Of a stretch of DNA of 64,000 nt, positions 1 to 10,904 are shown piece by piece. The notes under the pieces are model-generated. The model worked only from the letters and a program-made list of their open reading frames with translations, was not told where the DNA came from and ran no database searches. Position numbers and translations under genes: made by a program. Numbering within the stretch: the stretch's first letter is position 1; each line of letters starts with the position of its first letter. This DNA is from Cymodocea nodosa. Lineage: Eukaryota > Streptophyta > Magnoliopsida > Alismatales > Cymodoceaceae. The stretch spans positions 6,411,501 through 6,475,500 of the forward strand of contig CM072345.1 of the NCBI GenBank assembly GCA_036874045.1, in the 5' to 3' direction.

Positions 1-571
1 TGTGTGTGTTGAATTTAAATACTTTATTATGTCACGTGAGCTGCACATGCATAACTCGTTAAGTTAGCATAACTATACACGTTGAGTTACTTGAATATAC
101 ACTAAGGTAATGCGTTGTGTTAGCATTATATGTTTATAAGTATTTCATTACTGCACGTGTGTTTTAGTTAAATCAACGAAGTAAGTCCATTGAGTTACAC
201 TAACTCCAAGGACCATTTATTTTCTAACATGCTACTGTAGCAATTGTAGAAATAGGAAATTCGAAGGAAAGCCACAATTGCACATATCATGTTGGAATTA
301 ACTCATGGAATGAAGAGGAAATCACCATTGATGATATGAATGAAGGAAATCAAACCGATCATTTAAGCAAAAATAGTTATTACTCAAAGAAATATAAAAG
401 AAGAGGAGAAAGATGAAGAAAGTGTGTGAGTGGAGGACCGTGCTAACTATAGGAAGCATTGGAAGTTCTTTGAAGCTCCACAACACCACCAAAATCACCA
501 ACCATCGGAGGTCTGTGAGGATACTTTTTGGATGTCGGGTCAATTCTAAGCCAAACACAGTGACTGACAAC
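1..571 (+). mobile_element. gypsy-B LTR, left part (interrupted)
   Basis: This is the middle of an Athila-like LTR. It matches the LTR at 26407-28278 in order: a CACGTG block, CGTTGAGTTA-type repeats, then the stretch around 205-340 and the stretch around 420-570. It runs off the left edge of the window. It breaks at 571 after ACAAC and resumes at 10905 with the same ACAAC, so the 572-10904 element is inserted into it. No coding capacity is seen. Confidence 0.8.
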
Positions 572-3500
572 TGTTAGGACTGCTGAGTATTTTATTTTGA
601 TGATGTGTGCTAAATGAAAATAATCATATTTGCTCAATTACTATTGCTTGTGAAAAGAAATTAAAATCATCAATTAATACAGAAAAAGCTTACTGATATA
701 AATACTTGTCTGTATTGGATCTGAAGTTAATAACTAGTCGTTTCATTGCATTAATTTCTCATGTAACTAAACGTTAAGTTAACGTGTGTTTTTTTATTGA
801 AAAGCATGATATGTTTTAAAGTTATATTTTCTGTATCATGTGCAGTGCAAGTTTAGACAACTCGTTAAGTTAGAGTTTTGTTCATATAGAGACCACATGA
901 CAACTCGTTAAGTTAGAGGCTTAAAGTTTAAAATAGGTCACGTGAGAACTCGTTAAGTTAGTGAATAAAAGAAGAGATAAACTCGTTAAGTTAGTGCTAT
1001 ACACGTGGTGAAATTATACGTTACAAATGTTATATTGTATCACGTGAGGTGCACATGTTTAACTCGTTAAGTTAACATAACTAAATGCGTTGAGTTGCTA
1101 TATTGAACACTAAGGCAATGCGTTAGGTTAGCGTTATAAACATAAGTTGTTATTTTTGCACGTGGTAAAAATCTTATTATAAAAAAAGCATTTGTTTATT
1201 GCTGAATCGGTAAGTTAAAGTTTTTCGAAGACTTACAGTCGTAACTATCCGAAAGGTAACTTAAGTCATGTTTTCAAGTCTTAACACGTGTCTCACTAGT
1301 TTTATGGTAAAAAGAGTTTTTCAGTGACTTACAACCGTAACTATCCGAAACTTAAACTATTTTCGATGAGTTATCGTTTAACCTTCCGAAAGAAAGGTTA
1401 AGTTGGTTCGTTGAGTTATCTACAGTACTAGTCACGTGAATTGGCACATGAGAAACTCGTTAAGTTAGAAACGTTAAGTTAATATCTACTTGTGCTACTC
1501 GTTTAGTTAACATTAAAGTAACGACTTCTTATTACACTAATGAAAGGTTTTTGGACGAGAAAGTTTATTTTGCAGGAAATTTTTCAGAGATTCAAGACTG
1601 ATGATTAAAGAAAATTCGAAATGTAAATGTGGGTCAGAATGCGTGTATTTCGATGAAGGAAAAAGAAAAGACGTGGAGAAGTGGAAAACTGGTAGTGATT
1701 AAATGTGGAGGATATGCATGAAATTAACATACAGTACAAAAGGTATAGAATTCTCATTGATCAAATTATCCTTGCACACAAAACGAAAATCTTTTCAAGG
1801 ATCAAACTATCCCTACACACCAAAAGAAAAATCTTTTTCAGGGATCAAAAATACTCTTCAGGGAAAATCTCTTAGGTGAAAGAAAATTCAGTGAAGCAGA
1901 AAAAGGTATTATTTATGTCACTAAAGATTTAAAGTATCAAAAGAAAGCAAATTTGGTGAAGCAAAGAAAGACAAGATATTCGTCACTGAAGAATTGCTGA
2001 AGGAGAAAAAGAAGAAGAAGAAAGATCTCAAACAGGGAGAAATGTTTTAAATTCCGTAAATTAGTTTTCTCTGTTTGTAGTTATGAAATTATTTAGATGA
2101 TACATGGTATCGAGATATAGTTGCATCTACAATTTCTAAGGAGAATTGAATTTTATATTGTAATTGAAACCTTGAATAAAAATGATTTTATGAAAACAAT
2201 GTCTCGACTTGTTTTTGAGTTTTAAAATTTCAATTATATTTCAGAAAATATTGAAAAACACAATTCACCCCCCCTCTTGTGTAGTCATACGATCCTACAA
2301 GGACCTAATGGCTTACCAGAGGGGGGGTGAATGGTAATATTTTTGTTTCTTAACATTGAATGACTAATAAATAGTTTAATTTAACAAGCATACAATGAAA
2401 GAAACTAATGCACACAAAGATTTTAGGTAGTTCACCACTAACGGCTAGTCCACCCCCAAGGGATACTTGGGCTTCACTAATCTTTCAAGACTTACAAACA
2501 CTTGCTTTAAGGTCAAAGCAAGAACCAACCAATTGAGTTGAGCTTTCTGGTCGTAGCTCCAACCAACCTATCTCTGAAGTTTTCAGTTGGTGCACTTTAG
2601 TAAACCACTTGCTTAAAGAAATCATAGTTTATTGCATGGAGAGCTTCTAAACTTGAGTTTGCATTTGCTGAAGCTTTGATCTTGAAGACTTTCTACTGTA
2701 TGCATTGAGATTGGTGTATAGATTCGTATATGCAAAAGCTATTTGACTCTGTTGTCTGCTGCTTGTATATATAACGTTATGTATAATGATCATATTCACT
2801 TCTAACGGATGTATTCTACTATACTTACTAAATTTGCAAAACCAAATATGGTAAGTTACCATTTAGGAAGGTATTTCAAGATAACCTTCCGATTTCCTTT
2901 GACTTTTGGAGGGTTAGCTATGTAATACTCCAAAGAATGCTCGTAACTTACCGATAATCCACTTAAGTCCTTTTGCCATGTGGGATTTAAGTCGTACACA
3001 TGAGGTGTCATAAGTTCGGATACTTGTAGTTGTAACTTACCGAAATGTTTTGACTATTGGATAGTTAACTATAGAAACTCTCCAATTTTCTTTAAGCTTT
3101 CAACTATTTTTTTATTTCTGCATGTGCATAATAGGATTATTTAAGTTTTGGATAGTTAAGTTTGTAACCTTTCGAAACTTCCTATTTTTCAGATAGTTAA
3201 CTTTCTAACTCTTCGAAAAATCTTTTAAGCTTCTATTCTAGATTTCTGCACGTGGGAAATTCACTAACTTAGGTTTCAGATAATTGGCTTTCCTAACTTT
3301 CCAAATTTCTTGAGCTTCCGGATAGTTAGCGCCTTAACTCTCTAATCATTTAGTCAACTACCTTTAAAACTCTCTGAAGACCTTTTATTTCCGGATAGTT
3401 ATTCTTCTAACTATCCGATGGTGTTTCGACTACTTTAAACTGATTCTTTGGATACTTAAGCCTGTAACTATCTGATTTTCCTGTAGCTCTATAGTAGCAA

Positions 3501-3620
3501 TTTCTGAACTACTTGTATCTGTTTATTTGCCTCCTGATTTTGCTGAGCTATCTTAACTATGAAATACAATTTGATTCCTCACATTGATTTTTGCATTCTC
3601 AAAATCTAGAGGTCCTTTCA
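572..3620 (-). mobile_element. copia-1 3' LTR (minus), split by copia-2 solo LTR
   Basis: On the minus strand the LTR begins TGAAAGGACC (3611-3620) and ends at 572 in ...GTCCTAACA. The insert at 581-2299 and the duplicated AGGAC interrupt it 9 bases from its end. The body carries many CGGATAGTTA/TAACTATCCG-type repeats (for example around 3150-3480) and a CACGTG at about 3249. It is the partner of the 5' LTR at 9579-10904. Confidence 0.88.
581..2299 (+). mobile_element. copia-2 solo LTR
   Basis: The LTR starts TGCTGAGTATTTT and ends CGATCCTACA. AGGAC lies on both sides (576-580 and 2300-2304), so it is a solo LTR from a full insertion followed by LTR-LTR recombination. It matches the LTR at 41339-42706 but is about 350 bp longer. 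One extra stretch is at about 1200-1400, which resembles gypsy-A LTR sequence. Another is at about 1730-1920. CTCGTTAAGTTAG repeats and CACGTG sites are dense between 840 and 1480. Confidence 0.9.
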
Positions 3621-3634
3621 ATCTCCCCCTTTTT
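3621..3634 (-). other. polypurine tract of minus copia-1
   Basis: The complement of this stretch reads AAAAAGGGGGAGAT, directly before the 3' LTR start at 3620. It is the same tract as at 38427-38440 in the plus-strand copy. It would prime plus-strand DNA synthesis. Confidence 0.8.
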
Positions 3635-3873
3635 GATAATGGCAAAAACCTTACAATATATTACATGTATTTCTCTCCCTATATAGATATGGTGTTGTTC
3701 TCTCCCCCTATTTTGCCACTTGTTAAAAGGGTGAATGTTATGTAACTAGCTTTGTGGAGCAATTATATCTAGATAGTTCATAGCTAGCTTGAAATTTAGC
3801 TAAGTTGCTGCAAGAGAAAATGTTAGTAGGACAAGCTCTTAGTTGTGAGCTTGAAGAGTAGAGAAGTAATGAA

Positions 3874-4799
3874 TTATAAATCATACAAAGAACAAATCCC
3901 TAAGTTTCATCTAATATGATTAAATGTAGATTCAAATAAGGATTTGGTGAAAATATCTGCTAGTTGTTCTTTAGTAGAGACATATTCTAAAGAAATATGA
4001 CCTTTTTCAATATGGTCTCTTAGAAAGTGGTGCCTAATCTCGATATGTTTTGCTTTAGAGTGTAGGATTGTATTTTTAGAGAGATTTATGGCATTGCTAT
4101 TGTCATAGTAAATAATTGTATTCTGAAATTTAAGTTTATAATTTGCCAATGTTTGTTGCATCCATAGAATCTGTGCATAGCATAAACCTGTTGCCATGTA
4201 TTCAGCTTCAGTTGTAGAGAGTGCTATAGAATTTTGTTTTCTGTTGAACCATGATACAAGAGAGTGACCAAGTAGTTGACATGTACCACTAGTGCTTTTT
4301 CTGTCTAATTTGCATTCTGCATAATCTGCATCACTGTAACCTGCTAATATTAGATGATTCTATGATGAATAAAATAAGCCAAAGTCTTTTGTACCCTATA
4401 AATATTTAAAGATATGTTTGACTGCTTTTAAATGTAATGCTTTGGAGAGGCTTGATATCTTGTACAAGCACATACATTGAACATTATGTTTGGTCTACTG
4501 GCTATTAAATACAGAAGTGATCCAATCATGTCTCTGTATTTCTTTTGATCTACAGAAGTGCCAAAGATATCTTTATCAAGCTTTTCATTTGAGTTCATAG
4601 GTGTATTTGCTTCTTTGGATTTTGCATACCAAACTTTAAGAGAATCTCTTTGTAAAATTTTTCTTGATTCAGAAAGATGTCATGCTGTAATTGATGAATT
4701 TGTAATCTTAGAAAGAATTTTAATTCTCCTATAAGACTCATTTCAAATTCATTCTTCATTAAAATCTGAAAGTCATGACATAGTTTCTCATTTGTGGCA
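3874..4799 (-). pseudogene. copia-1 pol C-terminus (RT end and RNase H), broken
   Basis: The minus strand encodes the end of reverse transcriptase and the RNase H region of a SIRE-like copia pol. The tail ...HIEIRHHFLRDHIEKGHISL is clearly visible and aligns with the plus-strand copy at 37190-38111. A CGA-to-TGA change creates a stop at 3907-3909, where the other copy has CGA at 38076-38078. Further stops and frameshifts lie above 4197. The upstream boundary at 4799 is a deletion junction with gypsy DNA. All upstream pol domains are lost. Confidence 0.88.
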
Positions 4800-4862
4800 T
4801 GTTACGCTTTTATGTGTTGTTAAATTAACGGCAAAAGCGCAACAAGTTTTTGGCGCCGTTGC
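4800..4862 (+). promoter_or_regulatory. hairpin LTR end and tRNA primer site of gypsy leader
   Basis: At 4800-4811 lies TGTTACGCTTTT, and at 4833-4844 lies AAAAGCGCAACA: an inverted repeat of 12 bp with one mismatch, with TG and CA at the ends. AGTTTT follows, then TGGCGCCGTTGC (4851-4862), the start of the primer-binding site typical of Athila-type elements (tRNA-Asp). The downstream part of the usual site is altered. Confidence 0.7.
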
Positions 4863-5382
4863 AGAAGAGTTTTGGTGCTTTAAAATGATTTATTAGATGA
4901 TTTACAAGATTTAATATCCTTTATATTGTTCTAGTTTTGTTTGTTTTCGTGTTTAGTTGAGTTATTATTTTTCTTTGTTTGTTTGCACAGAAATGGATAC
5001 ATGGATTGGCCGTTCTATGTGTTCAATTCTTTATTATCTGATTTGCTTGTTACATGTTTAATTCAAGTATATAATTTGGTAACAAGTAGCTTAATGGAGT
5101 AATGATAATCTTTATGTACAAATTATTAAGATAGAATCTACCTATCTGGAAATTTAAATTTTTTGATGTGCATGAGATTATAACTCATTTTTATAATATT
5201 TTTCCTGAAGTACTCGGATTCTGAGATTTCGTTTGAGTCTTATGCATAAAATTCTGATTAGTGTGTTAAAAGATAAAAATCTTAGAAAATAGGGATGTTT
5301 TATAGAATTTTGGATAGGTTTATGCTAATGAATTTTGAAAATATGCTATTATGAAAGTATGTAAAATTTAATTCAGTGATTT

Positions 5383-6060
5383 TTTCCAGAAAGTAGATGA
5401 AATTATCTTTCCAACGAGTATTTACATGTTTCATTTGGAGTTATGTAGAATTCTATGCGAATTTTTAAAGTTAGGCATATTTGATTTAATCAATATTATG
5501 AAGATTGGATAGTTAAGGGCATAACTATCCGACCTCATGACAAAATCGGATAGTTATAACCAAAACTATCTGATTTTGCCCCTGATCAGAGGGCTACACC
5601 CATAACTCTCTGATTGTACAGTAAAATCGGATAGTTAGGGTGAGCTATCCGATATTTATCGGATGGTTATTTTCTAGTGTAGAACAGTTTTATTTGAACT
5701 CTTATATTTGAAACTGCAGATACACTTTTGAATAAAAATTATTTTTGAAAATTTTCCATGAAACTACAAGAGTTTAACTTTCCAAAAAGGTATTATACGT
5801 TGTATTTGGAGTTATATACATTTCTGGATAATTTTTCTAAGATGATATGTTCTGCAGATTACGAATTTGAGTTGTTTGAGGTTTTACATAATTTTGGTAA
5901 TACTTCAGTTTTGGAAATTTTTATCTATGATTTTTTATAAAAACTAGAAGTAATTACCTTTCAGACAAGTATTTAATTGTGAATTTTGGAGCTGTATAAA
6001 TTTCTGTGTGATTTTTTTAATTTGAGATATTAAGCCTTTAGCCAAATTGGAAGGTTTCCC
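5383..6060 (+). repeat. leader repeats, about 190-bp unit
   Basis: Related stretches occur near 5395-5500, 5745-5935 and 5945-6050, and again after the LTR insert at 8575-8829. Each has a CTTTCC/ACAAGTATT-type start, a (T)TTGGAG(T)T(A)TATA...ATTTCT core, and a TTCAGTTTTGGAAATTTTT-type end. The copies are diverged and partly truncated. Inverted repeats such as GGATAGTTA (5507-5515) with TAACTATCC (5522-5530) fill the space between. The 60-codon ORF inside (5758-5940) is part of the repeat and is not supported as a gene. Confidence 0.6.
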
Positions 6061-6104
6061 TCTAACCTTCCAAAATTTTTTTGCCATTTTAGAAGGTTAG
6101 GTAG

Positions 6105-8393
6105 TGTTTAGAATGAAAAAGTGCATATTATTAACGGTTAAATGATGGTTAATTGCATAATATTTAGCTTATCATATGAGAATTAAGCTATTATGTTATA
6201 ATTACACTATTATATGCTTTAATTAAAGAATCTGCTTAATTTTGGGGAATTAATGTTAATTTAGTACATTTCTGAACTGTCGATAAGTTGCAGGCTGTGA
6301 AATTCTTAAGTATCCGAATTTTCTGATATTTCGGACAGTTATGTTTAACATACCGAACATATTTTAGATAGTTATGTTTAACAGACCGAACATGTCGGAT
6401 AGTTATGTTTAAATTGTCGAACAGTTATGTTTTGAAAGAATATTTTATTATTTCCTGAAGTACATGTGTCGATACCATAATGCATGACTTAAGTGAACTT
6501 TCGATGAGTTATCTATAACTATCCGAAATTGCAGCTGGGCATCGGATAGTTATATGTGTAACTCTCTGAAATCTCTTTTTATTTATAAAATAGCTGAGGA
6601 CACGTGTCATGTTCTAGGAAAGTGACTTAAGTGGATTTTTGGTGAGTTATCTCTAACTATCCGGAATGCATTTGAGCATCGGATAGTTAGCTCTGTAACT
6701 CTTCGAAATGTTTATTTTATGATTAAACTGCTGCTAACACATGTCGAGATCTGGTAGATTTATTTAAGTTATATATCGGTGAGTTATCTATAACTATCTG
6801 AAATGCATCTGAGCATCGGATAGTTAAGTTTATAACTATCCAAAATGCATCTGAGCATCGAATAGTTAAGTTTGTAAGTATCCAAAATGCATCTAGGCAT
6901 CAGATAGTTAAGTTTGTAAGTATCCGAAATGCACTTGAGCATCGGATAGTTAAATTTATGCATGTGTTTTATAGTTAAATCAATGAAGAAAGTCCGTTGA
7001 GTTATCTGTAACTCCACGGACTATTTATTTTCTAATATGCTACTGTAGCGGTTGTAGGAACAGACAGTTGGAAGAGAAAAACCACGTTTGCACGTAGCGC
7101 ATAGGGAGAAGAAATCATCGCCGTCGATACGAATGAAGGAAATCCAACCGACCATTCAAGTAGAAGTAGTTACTATTGAAGAAATATAAAAGAAAAGAAG
7201 AAAAAGAAGAAAAGTGTGTGTGATCGATGGACGACCAATGTGTACAGAGGAGGAGCACCGAGCTTTCTGTAGGCAGTATCAGCAATTCTCCAAAGTACCA
7301 CACCAACTATCGTTACCACCACCACAATCACCAATCATCGGAGGTCTGTGAGAATACTTTCTTGATGTTGGGTCGATTCCGAGCCAAACACAATGCCTGA
7401 CAACCACTGTGAGGAGTGATCGCGTTGCGGGAAGGGAAGCTATTTTCACCAAGCGCCAACTCATATTTCAAGAGATCGTAAAGCTTTTAGCCTTGGCTTC
7501 GGGTTGATGCCTATATGCTGAAGAGGAGATCATCTTGCAATTCTGGACTCGCGATTCTATAGGGAGAGGAGATAAGATTGTAAGTGGTTTAATTTTTAGT
7601 GGTGTAATCGAGTTGCAAGTAGTGACAAAAGTATTTACTATCGAGTGAGATTACTTTACATTTCACCTTTCGCCCATTTCCATGTTCATATTAAAACAAA
7701 AATACCAAAAACAATTTATCTATGTTTGTATGTTGTATTTGAGTGTTGTATTGTTTGTGTTGTATCGTGATTAATGTTATCTTTGTCAGTGTTGTGATTG
7801 TTTTATGTTGTTTTAGTTTTACAGTTTACTAAAATTGGTTCGTTCAAAAGACTTAAAGATTTTAATGGTTACTGTTTGAATTATCTGAATGTTAGTATTG
7901 CTTAATGATAAATTCAATGTTTACTAATATTAAAAAGCTGAATTGATGTTATTTACAATCTGTGGAATTGCCCAATGGTTGGCCGAATTCCATTGTAAAT
8001 AGTAGTATTAAAAAGAAAAGACAGGCTCGTGGAGTTAACTTAAGTCCACGAGGTTAGTCTGTTGAGTTAGCCATAACTCAATGAACTTTGTCCGTTGAGT
8101 TAACTGTAATTCAATGGAGAGCTTATTGAATATATAAATTTGATTGTTAACAAACGAACAGTTCTCAAGTTCTTCAGCAATTCCCTATAGGATCGACCTG
8201 TACTTGCACACTGATACAATAAACACTGTGCACTTGCAGTTAAAGTACAAATTAGAATTAATATCTAAATTGTATTAAAGGTTGTTTGTTTACTTCTAAA
8301 AGAAAAGAATAGGCATAAAGATAAATTAACTAAGTAAAAAACAAAAGTAACAAATCCAAGTTTTTCTGGTGTAGTGCTGGGAAAACACAAACA
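6105..8393 (+). mobile_element. gypsy-A solo LTR (2.29 kb)
   Basis: It starts TGTTTAGAATGAAAAAG and ends GGGAAAACACAAACA. GGTAG flanks both sides (6100-6104 and 8394-8398), so it is a complete solo LTR. It is 2289 bp long, close to the copies at 18111-20222, 28349-32207 and 57333-59535. It contains hairpin motifs (6400-7010), a U5 module at 8191-8239, and U3 G-box/ACTTAAGT blocks. Small ORFs inside are not conserved as proteins. Confidence 0.92.
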
Positions 8394-8574
8394 GGTAGTT
8401 AACCTTCCAAAACTTTCATATATTTTGCTGTTCTTCAGAAGGTTAACCAATTAACCTTCTGAAAACTTTGCCTTGCTGGAAGGTTAGGTGGCTAACCTTC
8501 CGAACTCCTTATGGGTGCAGTTTTTTTTGGTATTTCTTTTTATCTGCATGCGATAATCAAAACTACAATTAAAT

Positions 8575-8829
8575 ATTGAGTAAAAAATTATTTTTGAAAT
8601 TTTTCATTGGGACTACATTAGTTTAGCTTTCAAACAAGGTATTATACATTGTATTTGGATTTGTATACATTTCTAGGAAATTTTTCTAAGATGAGATGTT
8701 CTGCAGATTACGAATTCTGAGCTATCTAAGTTTCACACGATTTTGACAATACTTCAGTTTTGGAAATTTTTGTCTCTGATTTTTATTAGAAACTAGAAGT
8801 AATTATCTTTCAGAAAAATATTTAATTTG
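8575..8829 (+). repeat. leader repeat copy after the LTR insert
   Basis: This stretch matches 5720-5970 at many positions: the TATTATAC..TGTATTTGGA core, TTCTGCAGATTACGAATT, and TTCAGTTTTGGAAATTTTT at the end. It is a direct repeat separated from the first copy by the gypsy-A LTR. The segment 8399-8560 before it holds the inverted repeat GGAAGGTTA (8478-8486) / TAACCTTCC (8493-8501). Confidence 0.6.
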
Positions 8830-9526
8830 GTTGGTTTTCTATTAAGGGAAAGGCTAGTTCTTTGTTTTTCTCAACCTTTCTTTTAGTGGCTCCCTCTTCT
8901 TCTTTCCATTTCTTCATTTGGACTTCATGAGCAAGAAGATTTCCCAATAGATCTTCTACTAAATAGTTATTTAGATCCTTTGAATCTTGTATGGAAGTAG
9001 ACTTATGTTTCCATTCAATTGTTAGACTTCTTAAAATCTTCTTTAACTATTCACGATTAGAAAAATCCCTTCTAAGGCCCCTCAATTCATTCACAATTTC
9101 AGTGAATCTTGAAAACATTTTAGTAATACTTTCTTTTTCAAGCATTTTGAATAATTCATATTTTCTTAATAAAATGCTAATTTTGGTATCTTTTACTTGG
9201 CTAGTTCCTTCATATGTAATTTGAAGGGTCTTCCAAGCCTCATGAGAAGATTTACAAGTAGATATTTTATTATACTATTTACTAGTTAGTGCATAGTAAA
9301 TGGAATTAAGCCTACGAGCATCCATTTGGATGATTCTTTCATCCTCCTCAATCTAGTTACTTTCATGACTGATTAGAATTGGTGTACCATGTACAACCAT
9401 TCTCTAGAGTTTTACATCTATACTCTTGAGAAAATACTCCATCCTATTTTTCTAGTAGTTATAATTGCTACTATCAAAGAGGGGAGGTCGATGGATATTC
9501 TGTCTCTTTGTAGTGTGGAAAGCCAT
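8830..9526 (-). pseudogene. copia-1 gag (minus), truncated
   Basis: The minus strand from ATG at 9526 encodes a Ty1/copia gag like that at 33505-34356: the N-terminal DGQNIHRPPLFD region, the gag UBN2-like segment, and the acidic linker up to ...EDQP. The coding frame is broken by stops. It is cut at 8829 before the zinc knuckle, where gypsy DNA begins. It would have formed the virus-like particle core. Confidence 0.82.
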
Positions 9527-9564
9527 AATCTCAGATGATTAAATCTATTAATGAGATCAACCTT

Positions 9565-9576
9565 GCTCTGATATCA
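9565..9576 (-). promoter_or_regulatory. primer-binding site of minus copia-1
   Basis: The complement reads TGATATCAGAGC, one base off TGGTATCAGAGC, the standard copia site for initiator-Met tRNA. It lies two bases inside the 5' LTR end at 9579. Confidence 0.85.
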
Positions 9577-9578
9577 AT

Positions 9579-10904
9579 TGTTAAGACCTAATGGCTTACC
9601 AGAGGGGGGGTGAATGGTAATATTTTTGTTTCTTAACACTGAATGACTAATAAACAATTTAATTTAACAAGCACACAATGAAAGAAACTAATGCACATAG
9701 AGATTTTAGGTGGTTTACCCCTAATAGCTAGTCCACCCCCAAAGGATACTTGGGCTTCACTAATCTTTCAAGACTTACAAACACTTGCTTTAAGATCAAA
9801 GCAAGAACCAACCAATTGAGTTGAGCTTTCTGGTCATAGCTCCAACTAACCTATCTTTGAAGTTTTCAGTTGGTGCACTTTAGTAAATCACTTGCCTAAA
9901 GAAATCAGAGTTTATTGTGCGGAGAGCTTCTAAACTTGAGTTTGCATTTGCTAAAGATTTGATCTTGAAGACTTTTTACTATATGCGTTGAGCTTGGTGT
10001 ATAGAATTGTATATGCAAAAGCTATTTGACTCTGTTGTTTGTTGCTTGTATATATAACGTTATGTATAACGATCATATTCACTTCCAACGGATGTATTCT
10101 ATTGTACTTACTAAATTTGCAGAACCAAATATGGTAAGTTACCATTTAGGAAGGTATTTCAAGATAACCTTCCGATTTCCTTTGACTTTTGGAGGGTTAG
10201 TTATGTAATACTCCAAAGAATGCTCATAACTTACCGATAATCCACTTAAGTCCTTTTGCCACATGGGATTTTAAGTCGTACACGTAAAGTGTCATAAGTT
10301 TGGATATTTGTGGCTGTAATTTATCGAAATGTTTTGACTATCGGATAGTTAGTTATAGTAACTCTCCGATTTTCTTTAAGCTTTCGACTGTTTTCTTATT
10401 TCTGCACGTGCATAATATGATGATTTAAGTTTCGAATAGTTAAGTCTATAACCTTTGGAAACTTCCTATTTTTAAGATAGTTAACTTTCTAAGTCTCCGA
10501 AAAATCTTTTAAGCTTCTGTTTTGGATTTCTGCACATGGGAAATTCACTGACTTAGGTTTCGGATAGTTGGCTTTCCTAACTTTCCAAATTTCTTGAGCT
10601 TTCGAATAGTTAGCACATTAACTCTCCAATCATTTAGTCAGCTACCTTTAAAACTCTCCGAAGACCTTTTATTTCCAAATAGTTATTCTTCAAACTATTT
10701 GACAGTGTTTCGGTTGCTTTAAATTGATTCTTTAGATACTTAAGCCCATAACTGTCTAATTTTACTATAGCTCTATAGCAGTAATTTCTGAACTACTTGT
10801 ATCTGTTTATCTACCTCCTAATTTTGCTGAGCTATCTTAATTATGAAATATAATTTGATTCCTGACATTGATTTTTGCATTATCAAAATCTAGAGGTCCT
10901 TTTA
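9579..10904 (-). mobile_element. copia-1 5' LTR (minus)
   Basis: On the minus strand it starts with a mutated TAAAAGGACC (10895-10904) and ends ...GGTCTTAACA at 9579. It is 1326 bp long, matching its partner at 572-3620. ACAAC follows at 10905. Hairpin motifs include CGGATAGTTA at 10342-10351 and a CACGTG at 10405-10410. Confidence 0.9.

Larger units (their letters stand above)
4800..8829 (+). mobile_element. Athila-like gypsy leader fragment, carrying a gypsy-A solo LTR
   Basis: The fragment starts with a hairpin-ended 45-bp LTR-like piece (4800-4844) followed by a gypsy primer site. It then has an untranslated leader with roughly 190-bp repeats and inverted-repeat motifs. No gag was recognised. 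A 2.3-kb gypsy-A LTR interrupts it at 6105-8393. No 5-bp duplication was found at its outer edges (4799/4800 and 8829/8830), so it probably arrived with, or was trimmed by, deletion of the surrounding copia pol. Confidence 0.65.
572..10904 (-). mobile_element. copia-1 (SIRE-like) retrotransposon, minus strand, nested and internally deleted
   Basis: A Ty1/copia element lies in reverse. Its LTRs are at 572-580 plus 2300-3620 (3' LTR) and 9579-10904 (5' LTR), each about 1.33 kb. ACAAC duplications (567-571 and 10905-10909) flank it. Internal parts left are the end of pol (3874-4799) and gag (8830-9526). About 3 kb of pol is missing relative to the plus-strand copy at 28279-39581, and a gypsy leader fragment occupies the gap (4800-8829). 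A copia-2 solo LTR sits in its 3' LTR. It is non-functional. Confidence 0.9.

Noticed and set aside
2647..2862. Minus ORF repeated at 9951-10145
   Set aside because: It lies in the two copia-1 LTRs and breaks in the plus-strand copies; LTR sequence, not a gene.
5000..7000. Regular short repeats resembling a CRISPR array
   Set aside because: Spacing and sequence of the GGATAGTTA/TAACTATCC repeats are irregular, they occur as inverted pairs inside LTRs of a plant genome, and no cas genes are present.
8991..9224. Plus-strand ORF (77 codons) and its twin at 33807-34064 on the other strand
   Set aside because: Both are the antisense of copia-1 gag; their similarity only reflects the two gag copies.
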